From the NCBI RefSeq assembly GCF_009870125.1, contig NC_046679.1, positions 930,001-994,000 on the forward strand: 64,000 nucleotides of DNA. The letters run 5' to 3'. This DNA comes from Drosophila pseudoobscura (Eukaryota > Arthropoda > Insecta > Diptera > Drosophilidae). Positions 54,834 through 64,000 of the stretch are shown here, in pieces. The translations under genes were made by a program, and so were the position numbers. Under the pieces are notes generated by a model that had not been told where the DNA came from, did not search any database, and saw nothing but the letters and a program-made list of their open reading frames with translations. Positions within the stretch are counted from its first letter, which is position 1. The number at the start of each line of letters is the position of its first letter.

Positions 54834-55805
54834 GCGAAGCGGTCCCCCCATTCTTCCCCATTCGATGCGGTGTGGAGCCGAGCAATAATCAATCGCAGCA
54901 CTTTACGCCTCAATAAAGCTGTACTTTGCACAAGACAAAAATTAGTAATTTTTAGGCCTGATCTACTTGGTTGAGTAGATCACCTGACACCGTAGTTACA
55001 AAGAGGTTGAAGATATTTCAAGTCAAAGACTCAATTTTAAATTTAACTTAAGATACATTTTTTTCATATTATTTTTAAATAGCATTCCTTCTTAGTCTTT
55101 ATTAATTACGCACAGAAAAATTGGTCATTTGAAAAGTTGTACGTTTTTTTTTACCATTCTTAATATTTCTTCTTGAGCATTTTTTTTTTAAATTTTGTTG
55201 TTCTCTTCTTTACAATGTAGCCTAGCGTGACAAATTTAATTTTGAACAATTCTTATATGAGATAATTACCTTATAATTTGTATTGACTGTTTGACATTTG
55301 TCTCGCTTTAAAGCATCCATACCGTCGATAACTGTTTTGTTTCGGGCTCAAATTTATATATATCTCATCCGTAACATGTATAGATGGTATATACAGCTTT
55401 TAAAGCACCACGGTCGTATTTTTATATTATTTTTTTTCACCAATCGACACGAGCCTCTTTTTGCAAGATTTTTAAATTATTTGGGATCCTACGCGAACAA
55501 TATTTTGTGGCATAACAGCTGATTTCGGATAACATTCGCGAAATTCAGTCTTTTACCGGTTTGTCACAATCAAAGTTGAACTAAGCTGATCTAAGTAATC
55601 TTTGCTTAAAAATACACATTACATATTATAGAAAATCATCGTTGACCATTGGGTCCTATTAGGGCTAAAAGCGACCTAGGCCAGAAACTTAAATAGCAAC
55701 CCTAGTATTTTTCTCGCAAGCATCTGTGTTCCCGTCACACTATAATATCATTGAAAGCGGCGAAAATACCAGGATAAGGAATCGTTTCTCAGATACAAGA
55801 CTATA
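54834..55805. other. Spacer between PH4alpha genes B and C
   Basis: AT-rich and largely featureless. It contains the poly(A) signal of gene B (CAATAAAGC at about 54912) and long T runs (55145-55190). No gene. Confidence 0.5.
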
Positions 55806-57787
55806 ATGCTACCACTCGCATCTATGCAAGTGTTCCTCCAGGCTCTCCTGATGCTCGCGAGTGCTGCTGTTCAGAGTCAGAGTCAGAGTAAGACAAAAGG
55901 GGAAACGAGCTACAATCCACCCAAGGAGTTTGTGACCTCAATGGCAGACCGAATGGAGCTGCTCCTGCTGGATAGGCAGCTCATCTCAAACCTCGTGCAA
56001 TATGCTGAAGAGTTGCAGAAAAAAGTCGACGTTCTGCGGAGGTGAGACTCGAGATAACAAGACCCGACCCTCTGAAAACGGTTTTAATCGCTTGGGTGGG
56101 GTTGGGTGCCGACACAGATTTGCGAAGGCGATGCGCATACCCCTTAAGGGAGCGAAGGGCAGGGAGGAGGAGTACCTATCGAATCCGCTGCACAGTTTCC
56201 CACTCATCCGACACATGCACGAGGACTGGCGCCATTTAGAGAAGTTCATGCGGCAGCCTGTGGGGCAGGGTAAGTGCACATCTACGAAAGAATAATGGAT
56301 ATAATCGCCACGCTTTCCATTCAGATCAGATTAATTTCCTTAAAAACAAGGCAACGAAATTTCCTTCAGTAGCAGAGACCGAGGATGCCACGGAGGCTAT
56401 TTATCGGATTATTCGTACCTATGATGTGGGGCCAGGGGATCTCGTCCACGGGATAATCGAAGGTGTGCACTACAAGTAGGTGTTCAGCAGGATTTCTCTA
56501 CTTCAGCCATACATTCAATGTTCCTCCTGCAGCAGTAGCATTTCAGTCATCGATTGCTTCTCTCTTGGGAAACTGCTTTTCCATTGGGGGGAGTACGGAA
56601 GAGCTGCACAATTTCTGGCCTACTCCTTGGATCTGGTGAGACCAGAGCATTATTCGGTCCTCCATGTGCTGGGATTGACCTCAAGTGAGGTCTTCATGCT
56701 ACTGGCCCGCTGTTTCGTGGAGCTGGGTGAGTGATTATGATCCGACTTTCCCCAGCATAAAATCAATTTCTCATTAATTTTCAGACCAGGAAGCGGACGC
56801 TCGAACGACACTTATGGGACACCCTGATCTGGCGGAGCACTCGAAGCGTCTGCTCAACTTCTACACTAGCACGAGACACGTCCCAGTTTCGGAGGAAATG
56901 AAGCCCATTCTGGACGAGGAATTCAATCAGATCTGCCGCTCCTCGCACCAAAATAAACCCTCGCGCCTTCACTGTCGCTACAATGCCACAACCACACCCT
57001 TCCTGCGATTGGCCCCGCTACGGATGGAGGAGCTGTCGCTGGATCCATATATCGTCGTCTACCATAATGTCCTCTCCGACGCGGAAATAGCCAAAGTGGA
57101 GCGCGTTGCAGAGCCGCTTCTGAAAAGCATTGGCGTGGGGGAGATGGACAACAGTAAAAAGAGCAAGGTGCGCACCGCCCTGGGAGCTTGGATCCCCGAC
57201 AAAAATATGCATATCTCCGGCTGGCCGGTGATACAACGTATCGTCAGACGCATACACGACATGACCGGACTGATTATAAAGCACGGCCAGGTCGTGCAGC
57301 TGATAAAATACGGCTACGGAGGCCACTACGACACCCATTTCGACTACCTTAATGACTCCCTTCCGATCACCCAGGCCTTAGGTGACCGCATGGCCACTGT
57401 CCTTTTCTACGTGAGTCGGTTTCAAGCTTATTTTTAAGCTCTTACTAACCGATGGATTCTCTGTTTATCACCCGAAGCTTAACGATGTAAAACACGGCGG
57501 CTCAACTGTCTTTCCGGTACTACAACTGAAGGTCCCCTCGGAGCGAGGCAAGGTCCTCGTCTGGTACAACATGCACGGGGAGACGCACGATCTGGACAGT
57601 CGAACCCTTCATGGTTCTTGCCCCGTCATCGATGGCGCCAAAACGGGTGAGTATTTCTTGTGGGTTTTCATTTCTCCAGCTACAATTTATTTCCCCTTTT
57701 GCAGTCCTGTCCTGCTGGATACACGAGTGGGATCAAATGTTTATCCAGCCCACCTATCATCCAGGGAATAGATCGTTTATCACGTAG
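55806..57787 (+). CDS. Prolyl 4-hydroxylase alpha subunit, cluster gene C
   Basis: Seven exons: 55806..56041, 56118..56269, 56325..56475, 56533..56726, 56785..57410, 57478..57646 and 57705..57787, giving 536 residues. The signal peptide runs from the first ATG (MLPLASMQVFLQALLMLASAA); a second ATG at 55824 is an alternative. The P4Ha_N domain (REEEYLSNPLHSFPLIRHMH) is split by an intron that gene A lacks. The TPR-like domain follows (DCFSLGKLLFHWGEYGRAAQ), then the dioxygenase. His429 and Asp431 (YDTHFDYLND), His498 (TLHGSCPVIDG) and Lys508 are all present, so catalysis is expected. A C-terminal extension (WDQMFIQPTYHPGN) is shared with the minus-strand gene E. Genes C, D and E form one subgroup; C is inverted relative to D and E. 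Confidence 0.9.
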
Positions 57788-58475
57788 ATTATGGGGCAAT
57801 TGTAAGGCTAAGGCTTAGAAGAGATCATATAAAAGAGATCGATGCGAGTGAAAGAAGCGAGTGTGCCGGGGTTTGGCGCAAGGGGCTAGCCCCCAAGTAT
57901 AAACCAACAACAATTTTCAAAAGTAAAGCCGAGCCAAGTTATATCATTTCCACCAACTGATTTTGATGGAGTAATTTTTATTTTAAAGATTGATTAATTA
58001 ATAATGCAACAACAAAATATGCGGTCTCTAGAGCACGTATGTATGTACTTATAAGTAAATTGTTTTTTTTTCGAAACATTTGGTTGTATTTGTCATGAAG
58101 AAGAATACGAGGTATGGTAAAAATGTGATAGGGTCTCAGCACTCGACTACACCAGTAGCCAAGCGACTTATCATTATAACGAATAACGCTCTGCAGCAAA
58201 ATCAGGGAAGAATGCGGTGTTAGTGCCAGTTTTGTAACGGTGAAACGCCGTATTCGGAGAGCCAAGCATTTTAACTGTAAGTTCGTCCGCCTTGATCTCA
58301 GAGGCTATAGGAGATAGGGACCCCAAAAGACCAGGCACGAACATCACTGTAAGTAAATATGAGAGCGAGACGAGGATTGTCGATCGGCCGAAAGCCGATC
58401 TACATACTTTTTAAGTGACCGTTTATTTAGACTTATTTCAGTGTGGCGGTACAGTTAGGGACTAATTAGGTACAG
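57788..58475. other. Spacer with a possible DINE/Helitron-like repeat fragment
   Basis: No gene. GAAGCGAGTGTGCCGGGG followed by a GGGGCTAGCCCCC palindrome (about 57853-57893) resembles the end sequences of DINE-1-type elements as I recall them and partly matches 7071-7100. A perfect hairpin, GATCGGC-CGAAA-GCCGATC, lies at about 58382-58400 with a T-rich tail, a shape typical of Helitron-like 3' ends. Confidence 0.35.
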
Positions 58476-59642
58476 TTAGGAACACCACACAACTCTTGAT
58501 TCTTTTTTATTGCATGATACAAAAATAGACCTGTATCGTATGCGCCTGAAGATACGTTGTATCACTGGCCAGCCCGAGACCTCCATATTATAGTCGGGGA
58601 GCCAGGCTCCCAGGGCTGTGCGCTTCTTGCTGGTGGACATCTTATTTTCCTTTCCATCAAACACGACACTGCGTTTCAGAAGCGGCTCAGTAACTCTCTC
58701 CACTTCGGCTATTTCCGCGTCGCAGAGGACATTATGGTAGACCACGATATAAGGATCCAGCGACAGCTCCTCCATCCGTAGTGGGGCCAGGCGCAGAAAG
58801 GGAGTGGTTGTGGTATTGTAGCGACAGTGCAGACGCGAGGGTTTATTTTGGTGCGAGGAGCGGCAGATCTGATTGAATTCCTCGGGAAGAAAGGGCATCA
58901 GTTCCCACGAAACAGGGACGTGTCTCGTGTTTCTGTAGAGGGTGAGCAGACGCTCCGAGTGCTCCGCCAGAGCTGGGTGGGCCATCAGTGTAGTTCGTGC
59001 TGGAGTTATACTTGTACTGCACGCCATCGATTAGCCCTTTACGAGATCCGCTGGCTCCACATTATAGGTGAGGATAATCCGATAAATAGCCTCCGTGGCT
59101 TCCTCAGTCTCTTCTATTGAAGGAAATTTCGTTGCCTTGTTTTTAAGGAAATTAATCTGATCTGAATGGAAAGCGTGGCGATTATATCCATTATTCTTTC
59201 GTAGATGGGCACTCACCCTGCCCCACAGGCTGCCGCATGAACTTCTCTAAATGGCGCCAGTCCTCGTGCATGTGTCGGATGAGTTGGAAACTGTGCAGCG
59301 GATTCGAAAGGTACTCCTCCTCCCTGCCCTTGGAATTCTCCAGAGGTATTTGCATCGCCTTTGCACATCTGTGGGAGCGCCCAACACCACCCAAATGATT
59401 GAAACGGTTCTCAGTAGTTATCTCGAGTCTCACCTCTGCAGCACGTCGACTTTTTCCTGCAACTCTTCAGCATATTGCACGAGGTTTGAGATCAGCTCCC
59501 TGTCCAGCAGCAGCAGCTCCATTCGATCAGGCATTGAGGTCATAAACTCCTTGGGTGGATTGGAGCTCGTTTCCGTGCTCGTCTGACTCTGATTTTGACC
59601 AGCAGCACTCGTGAGGATTAGGAGGACCAGGAGTGGCAGCAT
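58476..59642 (-). pseudogene. Truncated prolyl 4-hydroxylase alpha copy, cluster gene D
   Basis: Minus strand. Exons 59642..59434 and 59368..59217, and the sequence from 59161 onward, match gene E almost base for base (signal peptide MLPLLVLLILTSAAGQ, then the P4Ha_N domain). After the GVQYK segment (about 59012) the copy jumps straight to the ARTTLMAHPALAEHSERLL segment, so the whole TPR-like exon (exon 4 of genes C and E) and its introns are missing. The dioxygenase begins normally (RMEELSLDPYIVVYHNV) but stops matching after VIQRIFRRIRY (about 58537), before either iron motif. No catalytic residue remains. It is a partial duplicate of a gene E-like ancestor. A truncated secreted product is possible in principle, but loss of peptide-binding and catalytic parts makes pseudogene the better call. 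Confidence 0.85.
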
Positions 59643-60298
59643 TGTAATGTTGGATGTGATAAGTTACACATAGTCATCAAAAGCACAACATATCATCTGA
59701 AAAGCAGAAAATACCTTTTATTTTGTGCTATTTCGTTTGTTTAAAAAGTGAAGGGCGACTTGAACGTATCGTTTGAATGGAAATAATAAGGTGTTTAATT
59801 AGTGGGCATCGAATGCTTTGAAAAAAAGCACACGGCACAAATTGTGTTTATTTATTCTAAATTTAAAGATAGAGAATTTTTACTTTGCACGAATATTATT
59901 AAAAGTAAAGATGAGTTTCAATGTATTACTTTTAATTAAAATTTATTTTATAATCAATTCTTTGAACATTCATTTGAAAAATAGCTAACTTTTTAGATCC
60001 ACATGTAAGACTCGATTAGATCCATTTTACTTGATAAAAAACTAATGTATTTCGCTTAATCCTCAATAGTCTGCTAGAAATGATATATTTTAGAGAATTT
60101 TGAAGAATTTTTTCATACAAAATATATTGTAACAGAAATAATTTGATTTTCAGTAAATACTATTCGAATCATCAGAATTTCCCAAGTTAGGGCAGGTTTC
60201 GGATGCTAATCGTTTAAACAAGAATCAAACTATAGAAACCACAACAAAGTATCGCAACCTCTTCCTAAGAAATGCTTCCTTCAGGCTACGACACGAAT
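59643..60298. other. Spacer between PH4alpha D and E
   Basis: AT-rich. The first 70 bases (5' flank of D) match the 5' flank of E at 62257-62325, showing the duplication included the promoter-proximal DNA. No gene. Confidence 0.5.
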
Positions 60299-62256
60299 TT
60301 AATGCCATTCCTTTATGTTCTCTGAGTGCCTATTCCCTGGCCGATACGTGCGCTGGATAAACATTTGATCCAGCTCATTTATGAAGCAGGACAGGACTGC
60401 AAAAGGGGAGATACATTTAAGTTGGAGGAATAAAAACCTACAAGAAATACTCACTCTTTTTGCTGCCATCAATGACGGGGCAAGAACCGTGAACGGTTCC
60501 TCTGTCCAGATTATGTGTCTCCCCCCGCATATTGTACCAGAAGAGGACCTTGCCCCGCTCCGAGGGGACCTTAAGCTGTAGATCGGTAAAGGCAGTGGAG
60601 CCGCCGTGTTTCACATCGTTTAGCTTCAAAGGACAGAGCGATAATCCTTTAGTTAGTGGGTGACCAAAAAAAGCTTCGAACCGACTCACGTAGAAGAGGA
60701 CAGTGGCCATGCGGTCGCCCATAGCGTGGGTGCTCGGATAAGAAGCGTTGAGGAAATCGTAGTGTTGATCGCAGTGGCCCCCTAATCCGTATTTTATCAT
60801 CATCAGATGCTCGTTCATGAACAGCCCGGTCATATCGCGTATGTGTCTGTGGACACGTTCGATCACCGGAGCGCGCGAGACATGCATATAATCATCGATA
60901 TGGGGGCCTGTAAAGCCCGTGCGCCTCTTGCTGGGGGACATCGAATTTGGCGTTTCATCATACCTGCCAATGCGTTGCAGTAACGGCTCTATCACGCGCT
61001 CCACTTCGGCTATTTCCGCGTCGGAGAGGACATTATGGTAGACGGCGATATATGGATCCAGCGACAGCTCCTCCATCCGTAGCGGGGCCAGGCGCAGGAA
61101 GGGTGTGGTTGTGGCATTGTAGCGACAGTGCAATCGCGAGGGTTTATTTTGGTGCGAGGAGCGGCAGATCTGAATGAATTCCAGGGGCAGAAAGGGCTTC
61201 TCTTCCCACGAGGTTGGGACGTGTCTCGTGTGTGTGTAGAAGTTGAGCAGACGGTCCGAGTGCTCCGCCAGATCACGGTGGCCCATAAGTATCCTTCGAG
61301 CATCCTCTACCATGTCTGGAAATAAATGTGAAATAGATTTTAAGCAGAGGAATGTTGGATCATGATCACTCACCCAGTTCTACCGAGCATCGGGCCAGGA
61401 GCATGATGACCTCGCTTGACTCAAATTCCAGCACATGGTTGACGGAATAATATTCTGGTTTTACCAGGTCCAAGGAGTACTGTAGAAATTGGGCTGCATT
61501 TTCGTACTCCCCAAAGTGGAAGAACAGAGTTCCAATAGAGAAGCAATCGATGGCTGAAATGCTACTGCTGCAGGAGGATTATGGAATAACCGGCTAAAGC
61601 AGAGTAATCTTGCTGGAGACCTACTTGTACTGTACGCCATCGATTAGCCCCTGGACGAGATCCGCTGGCTCCACATTATAGGTGAGGATAATCCGATAAA
61701 TAGCCTCCGTGGCTTCCTCAGTCCCTTCTACTGAAGGAAATTTTGTTGCCTTGTTTTTAAGGAAATTAATCTGATCTGAATGGAAAGCGTGGCGATTATA
61801 TCCATTATTCTTTCGTAGATTTGCACTCACCCTGCCCCACAGGCTGCCGCATGAACTTCTCTAAATGGCGCCAGTCCTCGTGCATGTGTCGGATGAGTTG
61901 GAAACTGTGCAGCGGATTCGATAGGTACTCCTCCTCCCTGCCCTTCGAATCCTCCAGAGGTATTTGCATCGCCTTTGCACATCTGTGGGAGCGCCCAACA
62001 CCACCCAAATGATTGAAACGGTTCTCAGTAGTTATCTCGAGTCTCACCTCTGCAGCACGTCGACTTTTTCCTGCAACTCTTCAGCATATTGCACGAGGTT
62101 TGAGATCAGCTCCCTGTCCAGCAGCAGCAGCTCCATTCGATCAGCCATTGAGGTCATAAACTCCTTGGGTGGATTGGAGCTCGTTTCCGCGCTCGTCTTA
62201 CTCTGACTCTGACCAGCAGCACTCGTGAGGATTAGGAGGACCAGGAGTGGCAGCAT
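60299..62256 (-). CDS. Prolyl 4-hydroxylase alpha subunit, cluster gene E
   Basis: Seven exons on the minus strand: 62256..62048, 61982..61831, 61775..61625, 61567..61374, 61315..60690, 60623..60455 and 60396..60299, giving 532 residues. The exon structure is that of gene C. Signal peptide MLPLLVLLILTSAAGQ, P4Ha_N domain, TPR-like domain (DCFSIGTLFFHFGEYENAAQ) and the dioxygenase with His420 and Asp422 (GHCDQHYDFLN), His489 (TVHGSCPVIDG) and Lys499. All cofactor residues are kept, so it should be active in the ER with protein disulfide isomerase. The C-terminus (LDQMFIQRTYRPGN) matches gene C but is longer. The 5' half is nearly identical to the truncated copy D, while the dioxygenase differs from D, which dates the duplication or conversion of the 5' part as recent. 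Confidence 0.9.
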
Positions 62257-63291
62257 TGTAGTGTTGGATGTGATAAGTTACAAACCGTCATCAAAAGCAC
62301 AAAATACCATCTGAAAAACAGAAAGGGGTTGATATTATTGGTATTCAGCAGTTTTCCTAAGTGGTACTAATATATGTATGTATCTCGGGACCAAGTATTT
62401 TTCTCAGGGTATTCTTTCGTTGCCTTCTTTACAATTTACCGTTTGTTTTTATCCACTGTCTGTCCCATTGCTGGGTAGGTGTTAGTGAGAGAGTGCGCAG
62501 GAGAGAGACGACTCGCTCAGAGAGGCTCAAAGGGGACAAAATGAAGCAAGCGCGCGTTGAGCGTGTTCCTCTGCAGCAGTGTGTATGGGTTAGAAAGGGA
62601 AAGAGCGACTTTCGATGATTGTCTTAGAGGAATAGTTTGGCACTTCTCAGAGAGCAATATTCGCTGTTTGAAGATTGCAATGGAAACTGATGTGAATTAT
62701 AATAGAGTTTTTTCGGTACCTATAAATTTGACTTGGAACTTGGTACACTAGAATTCTAGAAAGTCTCACAAGGAACTGTTTTATTCTTCATAAGCTGTTG
62801 ATCGTTGCACCTCGGCTGCGGAGCTTAAAGCTTATTTCGGCTTCGGCTTCGACTTCGGCTTAAAGCGTCAGCGTCGTTGACTTTTTGAGAGCGGCTGATA
62901 AGCGATCGGCACGTTGGCCTACGTGTGGGAGACGGTGGGACTGCATAAAAGGCGCGACTGCAGCTGGCGATCGGTGTCGGATTGCTTCTGGAGAACGCAC
63001 TTGTTCGTGTTGATTAGTATAGGGCTCTGTATTGCATTGAGACTTCCTGTTTGTTTATGCAGGTAATCGATTTGAAAATGTGTTTGTTGCGTTCCAGTCA
63101 TACTCCTCTTTATTACATTCCCCGTAAATCAGTGGCATCACAATTCAGTGCTTATCAAGCGTACTTCCAGCTGTGGTGTGCTACAGCTACATTTTTACAT
63201 CACTTTTTGACCGCAACGAATGCCCGATGACATGCTATTTATGCATCGATTTTCCATCACCCACTCGCTGGCAAAGCGATACTCACGAAAG
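62257..63291. other. Spacer between PH4alpha E and F
   Basis: Head-to-head intergenic region carrying the promoters of E (minus) and F (plus). A simple GGCTTCG repeat (about 62827-62856) and a GCATAAAAGGCGCGAC TATA-like sequence at about 62943 are visible. No gene. Confidence 0.45.
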
Positions 63292-64000
63292 ATGACTCCC
63301 ATAATGCGGATGCTGGCTCTTGGACTCGGCCTGGCCTCCGTGGCTGAGGGCTGGTACGATGAGACTGTGAAAGACCACACCCACCGCAAGAACTATGTCG
63401 TCTCGGAGCAGAGCAGACTGCAGCTTGTGGAGCAGGACCTCGAGCTGGCGGCGAATCTCAACGCATACGCGGAGCAGCTGCAGAAGAAGATCAGTGTGCT
63501 GAGGAGGTGAGTTCAGGGGGAGAGTTTCATACGGGACCAGTCTTAGATATAATCTGTGGTCTTAGAGTGGCTGAGAATTGGCGGCGGGCTTTGGACGAGG
63601 CAAAGGGCAGGGAGGAGGAGTACCTATCGAATCCGCTGCACAGTTTCCCGCTCATCCGCACGTTGCACGAGGACTGGGGCCCCGTGGAGAGGCTCATGCA
63701 GCAGCTCGTGGGGCAAGAGCAGATCGCTGCGTTGGAGCTGATGCGGGAGCATCTTCCCGGGGCGGAAGATGTGGCAGAGGCCATGTGGGGAATTTTCCGC
63801 ATTGTCCACACGCATAATCTCGAACCGAAGGATGTGGCCGAGGGAGTCCTGGATGGCATCCAGTACAGGTGGGTACCGCTGAGAGATCCTGGATGCAGAT
63901 TGTTGATATTCCTCGCTCTTAAAGGGGTCGGCTCTCTGCTTTGGACTGCCAGGCGCTGGGGAAGTTCTACTTCCACGTAGCCGACTACCAGACAGCCATC
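63292..64000 (+). CDS. Prolyl 4-hydroxylase alpha subunit, cluster gene F, 5' part
   Basis: Exons 63292..63506, 63566..63868 and 63926 onward, running off the window. I prefer the ATG at 63292 (MTPIMRMLALGLGLASVAEG), which starts a signal peptide; an in-frame ATG at 63220 would add 24 polar residues before it. The P4Ha_N domain (REEEYLSNPLHSFPLIRTLHEDW) lies in one exon, without the intron seen in C and E, so this gene resembles A and B in structure. The third exon starts the peptide-binding domain (DCQALGKFYFHVADYQTAI). The catalytic part is not visible. The acceptor of exon 3 (TTAAAG|G) has a weak pyrimidine tract but keeps phase. Confidence 0.85.

Overview
The window is nuclear DNA of a fruit fly (genus Drosophila). 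Genes are intron-bearing with short GT-AG introns. The order of recognisable loci (Cog7, Jonah serine proteases, trp, Capa, then a prolyl 4-hydroxylase alpha cluster) matches what I recall of D. melanogaster 3R around 99C-99F (Muller element E). Proteins are close to, but not the same as, the melanogaster ones. Abundant ATGTATGT-type microsatellites would fit the obscura group, but that assignment is only a guess.

Layout. 1-4.5 kb holds the 3' part of Cog7 (Golgi tethering), a single-exon GH47 alpha-mannosidase-like gene with several altered active-site residues, and a small unknown membrane protein on the minus strand. 5.7-15.4 kb is a four-gene Jonah (chymotrypsin-like digestive protease) cluster. 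Three copies are nearly identical and share a paired GATA/TATA promoter, and an internally deleted Tc1-type transposon (9.1-10.4 kb) lies between two of them. 15.4-18.4 kb is non-coding with an unclassified repeat. 18.4-23.3 kb is trp, the phototransduction channel, in 14 coding exons. 23.8-24.8 kb is Capa, a neuropeptide precursor. 25.2-29.7 kb (minus) is a nine-exon single-pass membrane protein resembling the KIAA1549 family. 31.1-31.7 kb (minus) is an RR-type cuticle protein. 34.8-37.0 kb (minus) is an SLC26 anion transporter with a STAS domain, with about 5.7 kb of gene-free DNA upstream. 42.7-45.3 kb (minus) is a PRPP-synthetase-associated protein, head-to-head with a cytosolic carboxypeptidase (46.1-49.2 kb, plus). 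51.1-64.0 kb is a prolyl 4-hydroxylase alpha-subunit cluster: two intact-looking genes and a third that is intact except for unusual splice donors, one gene lacking active-site residues, one truncated copy, and one gene running off the window.

Co-function. The genes are not an operon. Two families (Jonah, PH4alpha) have grown by tandem duplication with homogenisation, decay and probable loss of catalysis. Exon joins were worked out by hand from splice sites, reading phase and family homology. For every multi-exon gene the phases close and the total is a multiple of three.
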